DNA of 11,224 nt from Candidatus Methanoperedens sp. Lineage in GTDB: Archaea > Halobacteriota > Methanosarcinia > Methanosarcinales > Methanoperedenaceae. The notes below the pieces were generated by a model. The model saw only the letters and a program-made list of their open reading frames with translations, searched no databases and was not told the DNA's origin. A program made the translations under genes and the position numbers. Below are positions 4,953 to 11,224 of this stretch, piece after piece. The DNA lies in contig JAHFCV010000068.1 of assembly GCA_023249275.1 (NCBI GenBank), positions 1 to 11,224 of the forward strand, in the 5' to 3' direction. Numbering within the stretch: the first letter of the stretch is position 1; the number at the start of each line of letters is the position of its first letter.

Positions 4953-7583
4953 ATGGTAATTGCAACCCCAAAAAGAGTAAAACAGATAAAATTCGGACTT
5001 ATATCACCCAAGGAATTCAGGAAAATGAGCGTTACGAGAGTCATAACGGCAGATACGTATGACGATGACGGTTTTCCGATTGAAATGGGATTGATGGATA
5101 CTAAACTCGGAGTAATCGACCCGGGTCTGCGGTGTAAAACCTGCGGAGGCAGAGCCGGAGAATGCCCCGGACATTTCGGGCACATCGAGCTTGTCGCGCC
5201 CGTTATCCATGTAGGCTTTGCAAAGCTGATACGCAAGATTCTAAGAGCCACATGCTGGAAGTGCGGTGCGCTGCTGCTTGCGCCCGATGAGAAAAAGAAG
5301 TATCTTGAACAGATAAAAACGCTTAAAAAGATGGGGCAGTCCATCGAAGATGTGGTTAATGAGGTTTTTAAAGAAGCAAGAAAAACAGGAACATGCACGT
5401 ACTGCAACGAGGAGCAGAAAGAAATCAAGTTCGAAAAACCCACTACTTATATCGAGGACGGGCATAAACTGATGCCTACCGATATCCGTTCACGTCTTGA
5501 AAAAATAACTGATGAGGATATCGAAGTAATCGGGATGGACCCCAGTAATGCACGCCCTGAATGGATTATTTTTACAGTGCTGCCTGTGCCGCCTGTCACG
5601 ATGCGACCTTCAATTACACTTGAATCAGGTCAGCGCAGTGAAGACGACCTTACACATAAACTGGTGGATATCATAAGGATTAACCAGAGATTCCAGGAAA
5701 ACCGTGAAGCTGGAGCGCCTCAGTTGATTATCGAGGATTTATGGGAATTACTGCAGTACCATGTAACGACATTTATAGACAATGCGGTTTCAGGCGTGCC
5801 CCCGGCGAGGCACAGGTCAGGGAGACCCCTGAAAACACTTTCCCAGAGGTTGAAAGGCAAGGAGGGGCGATTCAGGGGAAGCTTATCCGGGAAACGCGTT
5901 AATTTCTCGGCAAGGACCGTAATTTCGCCTGACCCGAATCTTAAGATTTACGAAGTCGGGACTCCACTGGCTATTGCAAAAGAGCTTACAGTCACAATGC
6001 ACGTAACCCCGAGAAATATCGAGGAAGTGAAAGAATATGTGAGGCGTGGACCTGATAACCATCCTGGAGCCAATTATATCGTAAGGGCTGACGGGCGCAG
6101 GGTAAAAGTAACGGATAAGAACTGCGCTGAACTTGCAGACCTTGTCGAACTCGGATGGAAAATTGACAGGCAACTGAAAGATGGAGACATTGTATTATTC
6201 AACCGGCAGCCCTCACTTCACAGGATGAGTATCATGGCGCATGAAGTAAAAGTCATGCCGCACAAGACATTCAGGCTTAATCCGGCAGTATGCCCGCCGT
6301 ATAACGCTGACTTTGACGGTGATGAGATGAACATGCACGTACCGCAAACCGAAGATGCGCGCGCGGAAGCGAAAATCCTGATGCATGTTAAGGAAAACAT
6401 CCTGTCCCCGAGATTCGGCGGACCGATTATCGGAGGTATCCACGACCATATATCGGGTTTATTCCTGCTTACAAACAGCAAAGAAAAAATATACAAGGAA
6501 GATGCCATGGAGCTTCTTGCAAAATCCGAGATACGGGAGTTGCCTGAACCTGCGGGAACGGAAAACAAGAAACCTTACTGGACTGGAAAACAGATATTCA
6601 GCCAGATTCTTCCCAAAGGATTGAACCTTGAATTCAAGGCTGAAATCTGTGAAAATTGTGATGTCTGCAAAGGCGTGGATTGCGAACACGATGCCTATGT
6701 AGTCATAAACGACGGAGTGCTTGAGCGCGGCTCAATCGATGAAAAAGCAGTAGGCGCTTTCAAGAGCGTGATACTTGACAAACTGATAAAAGAATTCAAC
6801 CCGGAAGTCGCATGTAAATTTATCGATGATGCAACACGACTTTCGGTGAGAGGCATCATGAGAAGCGGTTTCAGTTTTGGTATAGATGACGAATATGTAC
6901 CGGCAGAAGCCCAAAACCAGATAAATGATGTGTTGAGCCAGGCAAGAGATAAAGTTGAAAAATTAATACTTGCTTATCAGGCAGGAGAGCTTGAACAGCT
7001 TCCCGGGCGTACAATCAGGGAGACGCTTGAAATGGAGATAATGAAAGAGTTGAGCCGTGCCAGAGATGCCACAGGCGACATTGCAGGAAGGCATCTTGGA
7101 ATGGACAATTCCGCAGTTATCATGGCAAAATCAGGCGCTCGAGGTTCAATGCTTAACCTGACGCAGATGGCAGCCTGTGTTGGACAGCAGGCAGTGCGCG
7201 GCGAGCGTATCCAGAGAGGTTATGCAGGGCGCACGTTATCCCATTTTGATAAGGGCGACCTGGGGTCAGAAGCCCATGGATTTGTGAAGGCAAGCTACAA
7301 AGGCGGTCTATCGCCCACGGAATATTTCTTCCATGCCATAGGCGGGCGAGAAGGGCTTGTGGACACTGCGGTCAGGACATCCCAGTCCGGTTATCTGCAG
7401 CGGCGGCTTGTGAATGCCTTGCAGGATTTGGAGGTGCAGTATGATGGCACAGTGCGGGATACAAGAAATATGATAATCCAGTTCAAGTTCGGAGAAGACG
7501 GAATCAACCCCATGAAAAGCGATTTCAGCAAACCTGATGCTATGAAGCGTATTATTGATTCGGTATCGGGGGTGAAGGAATGA
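4953..7583 (+). CDS. rpoA1: RNA polymerase subunit RpoA' (N-terminal part of beta')
   Basis: Largest polymerase subunit, N-terminal part; contributes the clamp and the catalytic magnesium site. The 876-residue product begins MVIATPKRVKQIKFGLISP. Clamp zinc sites are visible as C61-X2-C64-X6-C71-X2-H74 and C101-X2-C104 with C148-X2-C151. The absolutely conserved catalytic motif is NADFDGD at residues 451-457, whose three aspartates bind Mg2+, followed by EMNMHVPQ. An additional Cys cluster, CX2CX2CX4C (566-577), precedes a DAYVVIN segment. Near the end SGARGSMLNLTQMAACVGQQ marks the start of the bridge-helix region. ATG 4953 is used because AGGTGA at 4942-4947 lies five bases upstream; a GTG at 4944 is part of that SD. 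Hairpin elements flank the gene on both sides, and the TGA stop abuts the downstream one. Confidence 0.97.
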   Translation: MVIATPKRVKQIKFGLISPKEFRKMSVTRVITADTYDDDGFPIEMGLMDTKLGVIDPGLRCKTCGGRAGECPGHFGHIELVAPVIHVGFAKLIRKILRATCWKCGALLLAPDEKKKYLEQIKTLKKMGQSIEDVVNEVFKEARKTGTCTYCNEEQKEIKFEKPTTYIEDGHKLMPTDIRSRLEKITDEDIEVIGMDPSNARPEWIIFTVLPVPPVTMRPSITLESGQRSEDDLTHKLVDIIRINQRFQENREAGAPQLIIEDLWELLQYHVTTFIDNAVSGVPPARHRSGRPLKTLSQRLKGKEGRFRGSLSGKRVNFSARTVISPDPNLKIYEVGTPLAIAKELTVTMHVTPRNIEEVKEYVRRGPDNHPGANYIVRADGRRVKVTDKNCAELADLVELGWKIDRQLKDGDIVLFNRQPSLHRMSIMAHEVKVMPHKTFRLNPAVCPPYNADFDGDEMNMHVPQTEDARAEAKILMHVKENILSPRFGGPIIGGIHDHISGLFLLTNSKEKIYKEDAMELLAKSEIRELPEPAGTENKKPYWTGKQIFSQILPKGLNLEFKAEICENCDVCKGVDCEHDAYVVINDGVLERGSIDEKAVGAFKSVILDKLIKEFNPEVACKFIDDATRLSVRGIMRSGFSFGIDDEYVPAEAQNQINDVLSQARDKVEKLILAYQAGELEQLPGRTIRETLEMEIMKELSRARDATGDIAGRHLGMDNSAVIMAKSGARGSMLNLTQMAACVGQQAVRGERIQRGYAGRTLSHFDKGDLGSEAHGFVKASYKGGLSPTEYFFHAIGGREGLVDTAVRTSQSGYLQRRLVNALQDLEVQYDGTVRDTRNMIIQFKFGEDGINPMKSDFSKPDAMKRIIDSVSGVKE

Positions 7584-7689
7584 AAAACTTTAGGAAAGTT
7601 TTATCAAAAACTTTAGGAAAGTTTTGCAAAACGACAGGTATGTCCGCAGACATACCTGAACACCGCATAAAGCGAGGTGTCGCTTTATG
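7582..7689 (+). repeat. Three-hairpin intergenic repeat element, copy 2 (forward orientation)
   Basis: Fills the rpoA'-rpoA'' gap. It contains AAAACTTT-AGG-AAAGTTTT twice in tandem (7584-7602 and 7607-7625, period 23 bp), CAGGTATGTC-CGCA-GACATACCTG (7635-7658), and CATAAAGCGA-GGTG-TCGCTTTATG (7666-7689). All stems are perfect. Reversed, the copy at 4839-4923 aligns along the whole length, apart from the extra first-hairpin unit here. In the second and third hairpins the two copies differ by paired, compensatory changes. The outer ends supply the region of the rpoA' stop and the rpoA'' start codon. No ORF and no transposase are present. Confidence 0.82.
7666..7689 (+). promoter_or_regulatory. 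Hairpin enclosing the rpoA'' start codon
   Basis: A perfect 10-bp stem (7666-7675 with 7680-7689) ends exactly at the G of the rpoA'' ATG (7687-7689). The GGTG of the SD is in its four-base loop. A competing pairing, ACACC 7660-7664 with GGTGT 7676-7680, would instead mask the SD. Both folds could limit initiation, so translational control of rpoA'' or reliance on ribosomes arriving from rpoA' is plausible. This is inference from structure. Confidence 0.5.
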
Positions 7690-8859
7690 AGTATTACACA
7701 AAAAAGCATAGAGGAGACTGTTTCGGCGCTCCCGTTGTCGCGGAATGTCATTAACAACCTGATTCGCGGGCTTAAAGACAGGAAGGTTACAAAGAAACAA
7801 ATGGATGAAATAATCGAACGCGTACTTTCAGGTTACAATAATGCCAAAATCGAGGCTGGGGAAGCTGCTGGAGTTGTTTCAGCCCAATCAATCGGAGAAC
7901 CAGGCACCCAGATGACAATGAGAACTTTCCACTACGCAGGCGTTGCTGAAATAAACGTTACACTGGGATTGCCGCGCCTGATTGAAATCGTGGATGCAAG
8001 GAAAAACCCGAGTACGCCGATGATGACTATTTTCCTGGAAAAGGATTGGGCAGAAGACAGGGATAAAGCGCGAGAGATCGCCTGGAAAATAGAAGCCACT
8101 AATATTACAGTGCTGGGCAGCATGTCAACAGACATAACTGAAATGAAACTGATCATCGAGCTGAATAAAAAATCACTCCTTCAGAGGAATATGACTTCAG
8201 AAGAAGTGGCAGCTAAAATTAAAGAAGAGCTTGGCATCCAGGCAGAGATTAATGACGATACCCTGGTACTGGCGCCCGAGGAACCATCATACAGGCAACT
8301 GCTGCAACTTGTTAAAAGCGTACAATCCATAATATTGAAAGGCATTAAAGGAATAAAAAGAGTGGTTATAAGAAAAGAAGAAAGCGGGGAATATGTCTTA
8401 TACACCGAAGGGTCGGTGCTCAAAGAAGTGCTGGCAATAGAAGGGGTCGATGCTACAAGAACCAGGACAAACAATGTCAATGAAATCTTTGAAGTGATGG
8501 GTATAGAGGCTGCAAGGGCTGCCTTGATACACGAAGCAACGGAGACACTTAAAGAACAGGGTCTTACCGTGGATGTGCGCCACATCATGCTGGTAGCTGA
8601 TATAATGACTGTCGACGGCGATGTAAAGCCAATCGGCAGACACGGTATATCCGGTGAAAAAGCAAGCGTTCTCGCAAGGGCTGCATTTGAGGTAACAGTA
8701 AGTCACCTGCTTGATTCGGGCATGAGGGGAGATGTTGATGAACTGCGTGGAGTTACCGAAAATGTAATAGTTGGGCAACCCATAAGATTAGGTACCGGAA
8801 ACGTTAAATTGATTGCAAAAAAAGCTGTATATTTGATGAACCCGTCTAAAAAGGATTGA
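7687..8859 (+). CDS. rpoA2: RNA polymerase subunit RpoA'' (C-terminal part of beta')
   Basis: C-terminal part of the largest polymerase subunit; it holds the trigger loop and the end of the clamp/jaw. The 390-residue product has the conserved GEAAGVVSAQSIGEPGTQMT (residues 58-77) followed by MRTFHYAGVAEINVTLGLPR. This is the trigger-loop region that closes on the incoming nucleotide. Further family blocks are DVRHIMLVADIMTVDGDVKPIGRHG (ADIMT region) and RGVTENVIVGQPIRLGTG close to the C-terminus. Length is normal (about 380-400). The start is ATG 7687 after GAGGTG at 7674-7679, in a hairpin formed by the upstream repeat element. The last codons (MNPSKKD) are part of a segment repeated after rpl30e. 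Confidence 0.96.
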   Translation: MSITQKSIEETVSALPLSRNVINNLIRGLKDRKVTKKQMDEIIERVLSGYNNAKIEAGEAAGVVSAQSIGEPGTQMTMRTFHYAGVAEINVTLGLPRLIEIVDARKNPSTPMMTIFLEKDWAEDRDKAREIAWKIEATNITVLGSMSTDITEMKLIIELNKKSLLQRNMTSEEVAAKIKEELGIQAEINDDTLVLAPEEPSYRQLLQLVKSVQSIILKGIKGIKRVVIRKEESGEYVLYTEGSVLKEVLAIEGVDATRTRTNNVNEIFEVMGIEAARAALIHEATETLKEQGLTVDVRHIMLVADIMTVDGDVKPIGRHGISGEKASVLARAAFEVTVSHLLDSGMRGDVDELRGVTENVIVGQPIRLGTGNVKLIAKKAVYLMNPSKKD

Positions 8860-8891
8860 CTATCATTGGGTTCATCAAAAAAGGAGAATAA
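8831..8891 (+). repeat. Direct repeat, left copy (rpoA'' end / nusA-like start)
   Basis: The 50 bases from 8831 match those from 9181 without gaps at 41 positions, exactly 350 bp apart, with weaker similarity for a further ten bases. This copy holds the RpoA'' C-terminal codons and TGA, then TTG 8866 followed by codons for GSSKKENK, resembling the NusA start MGSSKSEVK. The similarity includes an uninterrupted 16-base stretch. Confidence 0.85.
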
Positions 8892-8893
8892 GT

Positions 8894-9178
8894 ATGGAAA
8901 CTGATATGAATAAAGTACTGCGAAACGTCTTAAAGACTGGTAAAGCAGTAATGGGTGGAAGACAAACAAAAACTGCTTTAAAAAATGGCAAGGCGCAGGT
9001 TATTGTGTTGTCTTCCAATTGCCCCGAACAAATCAAAAATGAAATAAAAGACGTACCTGTAATTAATTATCCCGGAACAGGAGTCGACCTCGGTGTTGCA
9101 TGCGGCAAACCATTTTCGATTGCTGCACTTGCAGTGCTTGAGCCGGGAGAGTCCGGGATTCTCTCATTAAGGAGCTAA
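8894..9178 (+). CDS. rpl30e: 50S ribosomal protein L30e (eL30)
   Basis: Large-subunit ribosomal protein of the archaeal/eukaryotic eL30 family, a small alpha-beta-alpha RNA-binding fold related to L7Ae. The 94-residue product begins METDMNKVLRNVLKTGKAVMGG, has the RQTKTALKNGKAQVIVLSSNCP core, and the IDLGVACGKPF-type segment as VDLGVACGKPFSIAALAV. Length is normal for the family (about 95-105). ATG 8894 has AGGAG at 8882-8886 with seven bases of spacing. Its place between rpoA'' and nusA is the standard archaeal order. The gene is flanked on both sides by copies of a roughly 50-60-bp direct repeat, which is unusual. Confidence 0.95.
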   Translation: METDMNKVLRNVLKTGKAVMGGRQTKTALKNGKAQVIVLSSNCPEQIKNEIKDVPVINYPGTGVDLGVACGKPFSIAALAVLEPGESGILSLRS

Positions 9179-9180
9179 AT

Positions 9181-9241
9181 GTTTGATGCCCATGTCTAAA
9201 AAGGATTGATTATCAATGGGTTCATCCAAGAGTGAAGTAAA
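9181..9241 (+). repeat. Direct repeat, right copy (rpoA''-end remnant / nusA start)
   Basis: Partner of 8831-8891. It preserves a frame ending MPMSKKD and TGA (9186-9209), equivalent to the RpoA'' end MNPSKKD, and then runs into the real nusA start, ATG 9216. The words TCTAAAAAGGATTGA and GGGTTCATC are identical in both copies. Confidence 0.85.
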
Positions 9242-9659
9242 GTTAAGCACAGAGGGTATAAGGTATATCGCATTATTTGAAAGCCTGACCGGAGCCAGAG
9301 CAAAGGATTGCTATGAGGATCTCGAAAACAACAGGCTGTTATTTGTGGTCAGGAACGGGGATATGGGGTTAGCCATAGGCAAAGGCGGAGACCATATCAA
9401 CCGCGTGAAGAAAGCTATCGGCAAACACGTTGAAATAGTCGAACATTCGGATGATCCTGCTGAGTTCGTAAAAAATGCATTTCATCCTCTTTCGGTAAAG
9501 AATGTAAATATAGCAGTTAGTGATGACAAGCGTATAGCTTATGTAGAAGTTCTTACTAAAGAGAAGGGGCTTGCCATCGGGAGAGACGGCAAAAATATCG
9601 AAAAGGTAAAAAAACTCTCCTTAAGGCATCATAATATAAACGATGTGATTATTCAGTAA
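9216..9659 (+). CDS. nusA: Archaeal NusA-like transcription factor (two KH domains)
   Basis: Short archaeal NusA homologue, RNA-binding and presumed to act with RNA polymerase in elongation or termination. At 147 residues it lacks the N-terminal polymerase-binding and S1 domains of bacterial NusA, as is normal in archaea. Two KH domains are visible: GLAIGKGGDHI with the GxxG loop GKGG at residues 55-58, and GLAIGRDGKNI with GRDG at 122-125. ATG 9216 is preceded by a weak ribosome-binding site (AAGGATTGAT, 9201-9210, a gapped match to the anti-SD). It follows rpl30e by 37 bp; that gap and the first NusA codons are the right copy of the repeat. Downstream is rps12. Confidence 0.95.
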   Translation: MGSSKSEVKLSTEGIRYIALFESLTGARAKDCYEDLENNRLLFVVRNGDMGLAIGKGGDHINRVKKAIGKHVEIVEHSDDPAEFVKNAFHPLSVKNVNIAVSDDKRIAYVEVLTKEKGLAIGRDGKNIEKVKKLSLRHHNINDVIIQ

Positions 9660-9687
9660 TCAAAATTATCTGGAGGAAAAAAACTAC

Positions 9688-10116
9688 ATGGGAAAAGGAT
9701 TATATGCGGCTCGCAAATTAAAGAGCGATAGCAAAAATTTCAGATGGGCAGATGGCGATTATGCAAGACGGGCTCTTAATCTGGACGTAAAGGCAGACCC
9801 TCTCGGGGGAGCGCCCCAGGCAAGGGGCATTGCACTTGAAAAAGTTGGAATTGAGGCAAAACAACCAAATTCAGCCATAAGAAAATGCATACGGCTTCAG
9901 CTTATCAAGAATGGAAAACAGATATCTGCATTCTGTCCCGGCGACGGCGCGGTCAATTTCATTGATGAACATGATGAAGTAATCGTTGAGCGGATAGGCG
10001 GCAGGATGGGCGGCGCTATGGGAGATATACCTGGCGTACGCTGGAAAGTGGTAGCTGTGAACAACGTGAATTTAAGGCAGATGGTGCTTGGCAAGAAGGA
10101 AAAACCGGTGAGATAA
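9688..10116 (+). CDS. rps12: 30S ribosomal protein S12 (uS12)
   Basis: Small-subunit protein at the decoding centre, contributing to translational accuracy. The 142-residue product is full length for archaea. It begins MGKGLYAARKLKSDSKNFRW and has the conserved PQARGIALEKVGIEAKQPNS (PNSAIRKC loop, facing the decoding site) and PGDGAVNFIDEHDEV segments. IGGRMGGAMGDIPGVRWKVV and the basic end GKKEKPVR follow. GGAGG lies at 9672-9676, giving a good SD for ATG 9688. The gene follows nusA by 28 bp and precedes rps7 by one base, so the two are clearly co-transcribed. Confidence 0.97.
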   Translation: MGKGLYAARKLKSDSKNFRWADGDYARRALNLDVKADPLGGAPQARGIALEKVGIEAKQPNSAIRKCIRLQLIKNGKQISAFCPGDGAVNFIDEHDEVIVERIGGRMGGAMGDIPGVRWKVVAVNNVNLRQMVLGKKEKPVR

Positions 10117-10117
10117 T

Positions 10118-10678
10118 ATGCAAAAATTATTCGGAAAATGGGATTTTACAGAAGTTGAGGTCAAAGACCCAAGCGTCAAAGGTTATATTAATCTTACACC
10201 AATCGTGGTTCCGCACTCAGGGGGCAGGAATGCAAAACAACAGTTCAGCAAGTCAAATATAAATATTGTTGAACGCCTGGTCAACAAAGTGATGCGTGAA
10301 GAAAATAACACAGGACATAAAATTACGGTCATCAGGATTGTTAAAGAAGCTTTTGAAACCGTTAATAAAAAAACCGGGCAGAACCCCTTGCAGATGCTGG
10401 TCAATGCAATTGTAAACGCAGGACCCAGAGAGGAGACCGTGCGATTGCAGTACGGCGGCATTGCAGTTCCGAAATCAGTGGATACCGCACCCCAGCGCCG
10501 CGTAGATACAGCCCTGCGGCTCATAGCCGAAGGCGCCCAGCAGGCATCTTTCGGTACAAAAAAGCCCCTGGCAAATGCCATTGCAGACGAGATAATCGCT
10601 GCGGCTAACTATGATGTAAAGGGCTATGCCATGGGCAAGAAGGACAATATAGAAAGGGTTGCAAAAGCAGCGCGTTAA
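10118..10678 (+). CDS. rps7: 30S ribosomal protein S7 (uS7)
   Basis: Primary 16S rRNA-binding protein that nucleates assembly of the 30S head and lies at the exit side of the tRNA path. The 186-residue product has the archaeal start MQKLFGKWDFTEVEVKDPS, then LTPIVVPHSGGR, the helix NIVERLVNKVMREENNTG, and NAIVNAGPREETVRLQYGGI with PQRRVDTALRLI, the family core. It ends DNIERVAKAAR. Length is normal. ATG 10118 follows the rps12 stop by one base, with GGTGA at 10108-10112 as SD inside rps12. It is the last gene of the cluster here: a hairpin with T-run follows at once, and the elongation-factor genes often found next (fusA, tuf) are absent. Confidence 0.97.
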   Translation: MQKLFGKWDFTEVEVKDPSVKGYINLTPIVVPHSGGRNAKQQFSKSNINIVERLVNKVMREENNTGHKITVIRIVKEAFETVNKKTGQNPLQMLVNAIVNAGPREETVRLQYGGIAVPKSVDTAPQRRVDTALRLIAEGAQQASFGTKKPLANAIADEIIAAANYDVKGYAMGKKDNIERVAKAAR

Positions 10679-10721
10679 TATCGCATAACCTGTGGTTATG
10701 TGATACCCTTTTTTATTTATT
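10679..10721 (+). terminator. Transcription terminator of the rpo-rps operon
   Basis: A 12-bp stem with one G-U pair (TATCGCATAACC 10679-10690 with GGTTATGTGATA 10694-10705) has a TGT loop. It is followed by the tract CCCTTTTTTATTTATTTC. It begins directly after the rps7 stop. Stem plus T-rich tract agrees with archaeal intrinsic termination. Confidence 0.75.
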
Positions 10722-10975
10722 TCAGTTAGCTTCTAAAATTAAATCGGTGGGTAAGCATTCCTCCAGTTTATTCCCACTTTTCATTCCGGTGCAGTTCCTG
10801 CACGAGAATTCGTAAGGAAAAAAGGCGTCTGTAAAACAGTATCAAGCGGCAAAATTTTAATTGTTTTTTATTATTAATTTAAACACAAAACTTATATAAA
10901 CGTTTAAACAATGGAAAATCCCGTAGAACAGGTTCGTATACAAATTTTAAATCAATAATTTAAGAAGGTGAATAT
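10722..10975. other. Intergenic region between rps7 and groES
   Basis: About 250 bp without a protein gene. The first half (roughly 10745-10835) is less A/T-rich than its surroundings and has a perfect hairpin, GTGCAG-TTC-CTGCAC (10789-10803). It also has a weak long-range pairing of GTGGG (10747-10751) with CCCAC (10772-10776). No known RNA family was recognised. The second half is A/T-rich and holds the groES promoter. Confidence 0.5.
10892..10899 (+). promoter_or_regulatory. TATA box of groES
   Basis: TTATATAA, preceded by A-rich ACAAAAC as a BRE-like element, is the clearest archaeal promoter in the window. Start of transcription would be near 10920, giving a leader of about 55 nt. Two identical TTTAAACA octamers (10878-10885 and 10903-10910) flank the box. 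The palindromes AAACGTTT (10898-10905) and GTTTAAAC (10902-10909) overlap its downstream edge, a place where a repressor could act. Confidence 0.65.
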
Positions 10976-11224
10976 ATGAAAATAAAACCACTGGGTAAAA
11001 GAGTTTTAATCAAACCGGTAAAAGAAGAAGAAAAGACAAAGGGCGGGATATTTATTCCTGAAACCGCTAAAGAAAAGAAAAAACAGGGGATTGTGATGGA
11101 AACAGGCACAGTTGAAGACAAGGAATTCCCTGTAAAGAAAGGGGATGTGATTTTATACACAGGGTACAGTTCGGAAGAACTTGAAGTGGATGGGGAAAAA
11201 TATCTCATCCTTGAATCAAAGGAT
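10976..11224 (+). CDS. groES: Co-chaperonin GroES / Cpn10 (truncated by window edge)
   Basis: Heptameric lid of the group I chaperonin, working with GroEL to fold proteins in the cytoplasm. From ATG 10976 the window holds 83 codons without a stop; the family is usually about 90-100 residues, so only the end is missing. It starts MKIKPLGKRVLIKPVKEEEK, the classic Cpn10 opening. The mobile-loop region GGIFIPETAKEKKKQG lies at residues 23-38, with the hydrophobic IFIP triplet that contacts GroEL. GDVILYTGYSSEELEVDGEKY and LILES follow. AAGGTGA at 10964-10970 is the SD. Group I chaperonins are bacterial in origin and known in some archaea such as Methanosarcina, which also keep the thermosome. 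A groEL gene is expected just beyond the right edge. Confidence 0.95.
   Translation, partial: MKIKPLGKRVLIKPVKEEEKTKGGIFIPETAKEKKKQGIVMETGTVEDKEFPVKKGDVILYTGYSSEELEVDGEKYLILESKD

Noticed and set aside
7584..7625. CRISPR-like reading of the two 23-bp repeats
   Set aside because: Only two units, each itself a palindrome with no unique spacer of normal length, and no cas genes nearby.
4816..7686. Insertion sequence or transposon around rpoA'
   Set aside because: The inverted elements do flank a gene, but that gene is the essential native rpoA', and there is no transposase; independent insertion or duplication of a small element is more likely than a composite transposon.
8866..8904. TTG-initiated micro-ORF GSSKKENK before and into rpl30e
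   Set aside because: Only 12 codons and no evidence of use; it is reported as part of the direct repeat, not as a gene.

Overview
This window is chromosomal DNA from a euryarchaeon. It carries most of the archaeal RNA polymerase / early ribosomal-protein operon, with the beta subunit split into RpoB'' and RpoB' and the beta' subunit split into RpoA' and RpoA''. A split B subunit is characteristic of methanogens and halophiles. The proteins lack the strongly acidic composition of haloarchaea, and a bacterial-type GroES (Cpn10) lies downstream, as is known in Methanosarcina. The best guess is a Methanosarcinales-type organism, possibly of the ANME-2d/Methanoperedens kind, but the sequence alone does not fix the genus.

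Layout. (1) On the minus strand, 1-749 is the N-terminal part of tryptophanyl-tRNA synthetase (trpS), cut by the window edge. (2) 750-954 is a divergent intergenic region. (3) 955-1060 is a plus-strand tRNA-Lys(UUU) gene with a 32-nt intron framed by a textbook 3-4-3 bulge-helix-bulge. (4) Only 24 bp later begins a long plus-strand cluster: rpoH, rpoB'' (rpoB2), rpoB' (rpoB1), rpoA' (rpoA1), rpoA'' (rpoA2), rpl30e (eL30), nusA (two KH domains), rps12 (uS12) and rps7 (uS7). It closes with a hairpin plus T-run at 10679-10721. (5) A further intergenic region leads to a strong TATA box and the start of groES, truncated at the right edge.

The genes act together: RpoH, B'', B', A' and A'' are subunits of the single archaeal RNA polymerase, NusA-like KH protein is its presumed RNA-binding partner, and eL30, uS12 and uS7 are ribosomal proteins. 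Many starts are decided by clear Shine-Dalgarno sequences. RpoB'' starts at 1416, RpoB' at a TTG at 3004 overlapping the rpoB'' stop, and RpoA' at 4953.

The genes are ordinary core genes, but the junctions between them are not. Two related three-hairpin elements lie in opposite orientation on either side of rpoA' (4839-4923 and 7582-7689). Their stems differ by compensatory changes, and the second element contains the rpoA'' start codon within a perfect stem. The 5' end of rpoB'' is tandemly duplicated in a 50-nt unit, giving an out-of-frame 18-codon leader ORF whose stop overlaps the real start. A roughly 50-60-bp direct repeat, covering the end of rpoA'' and the beginning of nusA, flanks rpl30e. 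These junction repeats are the part of the window most worth following up. No CRISPR array, transposase, phage or defence gene was seen.
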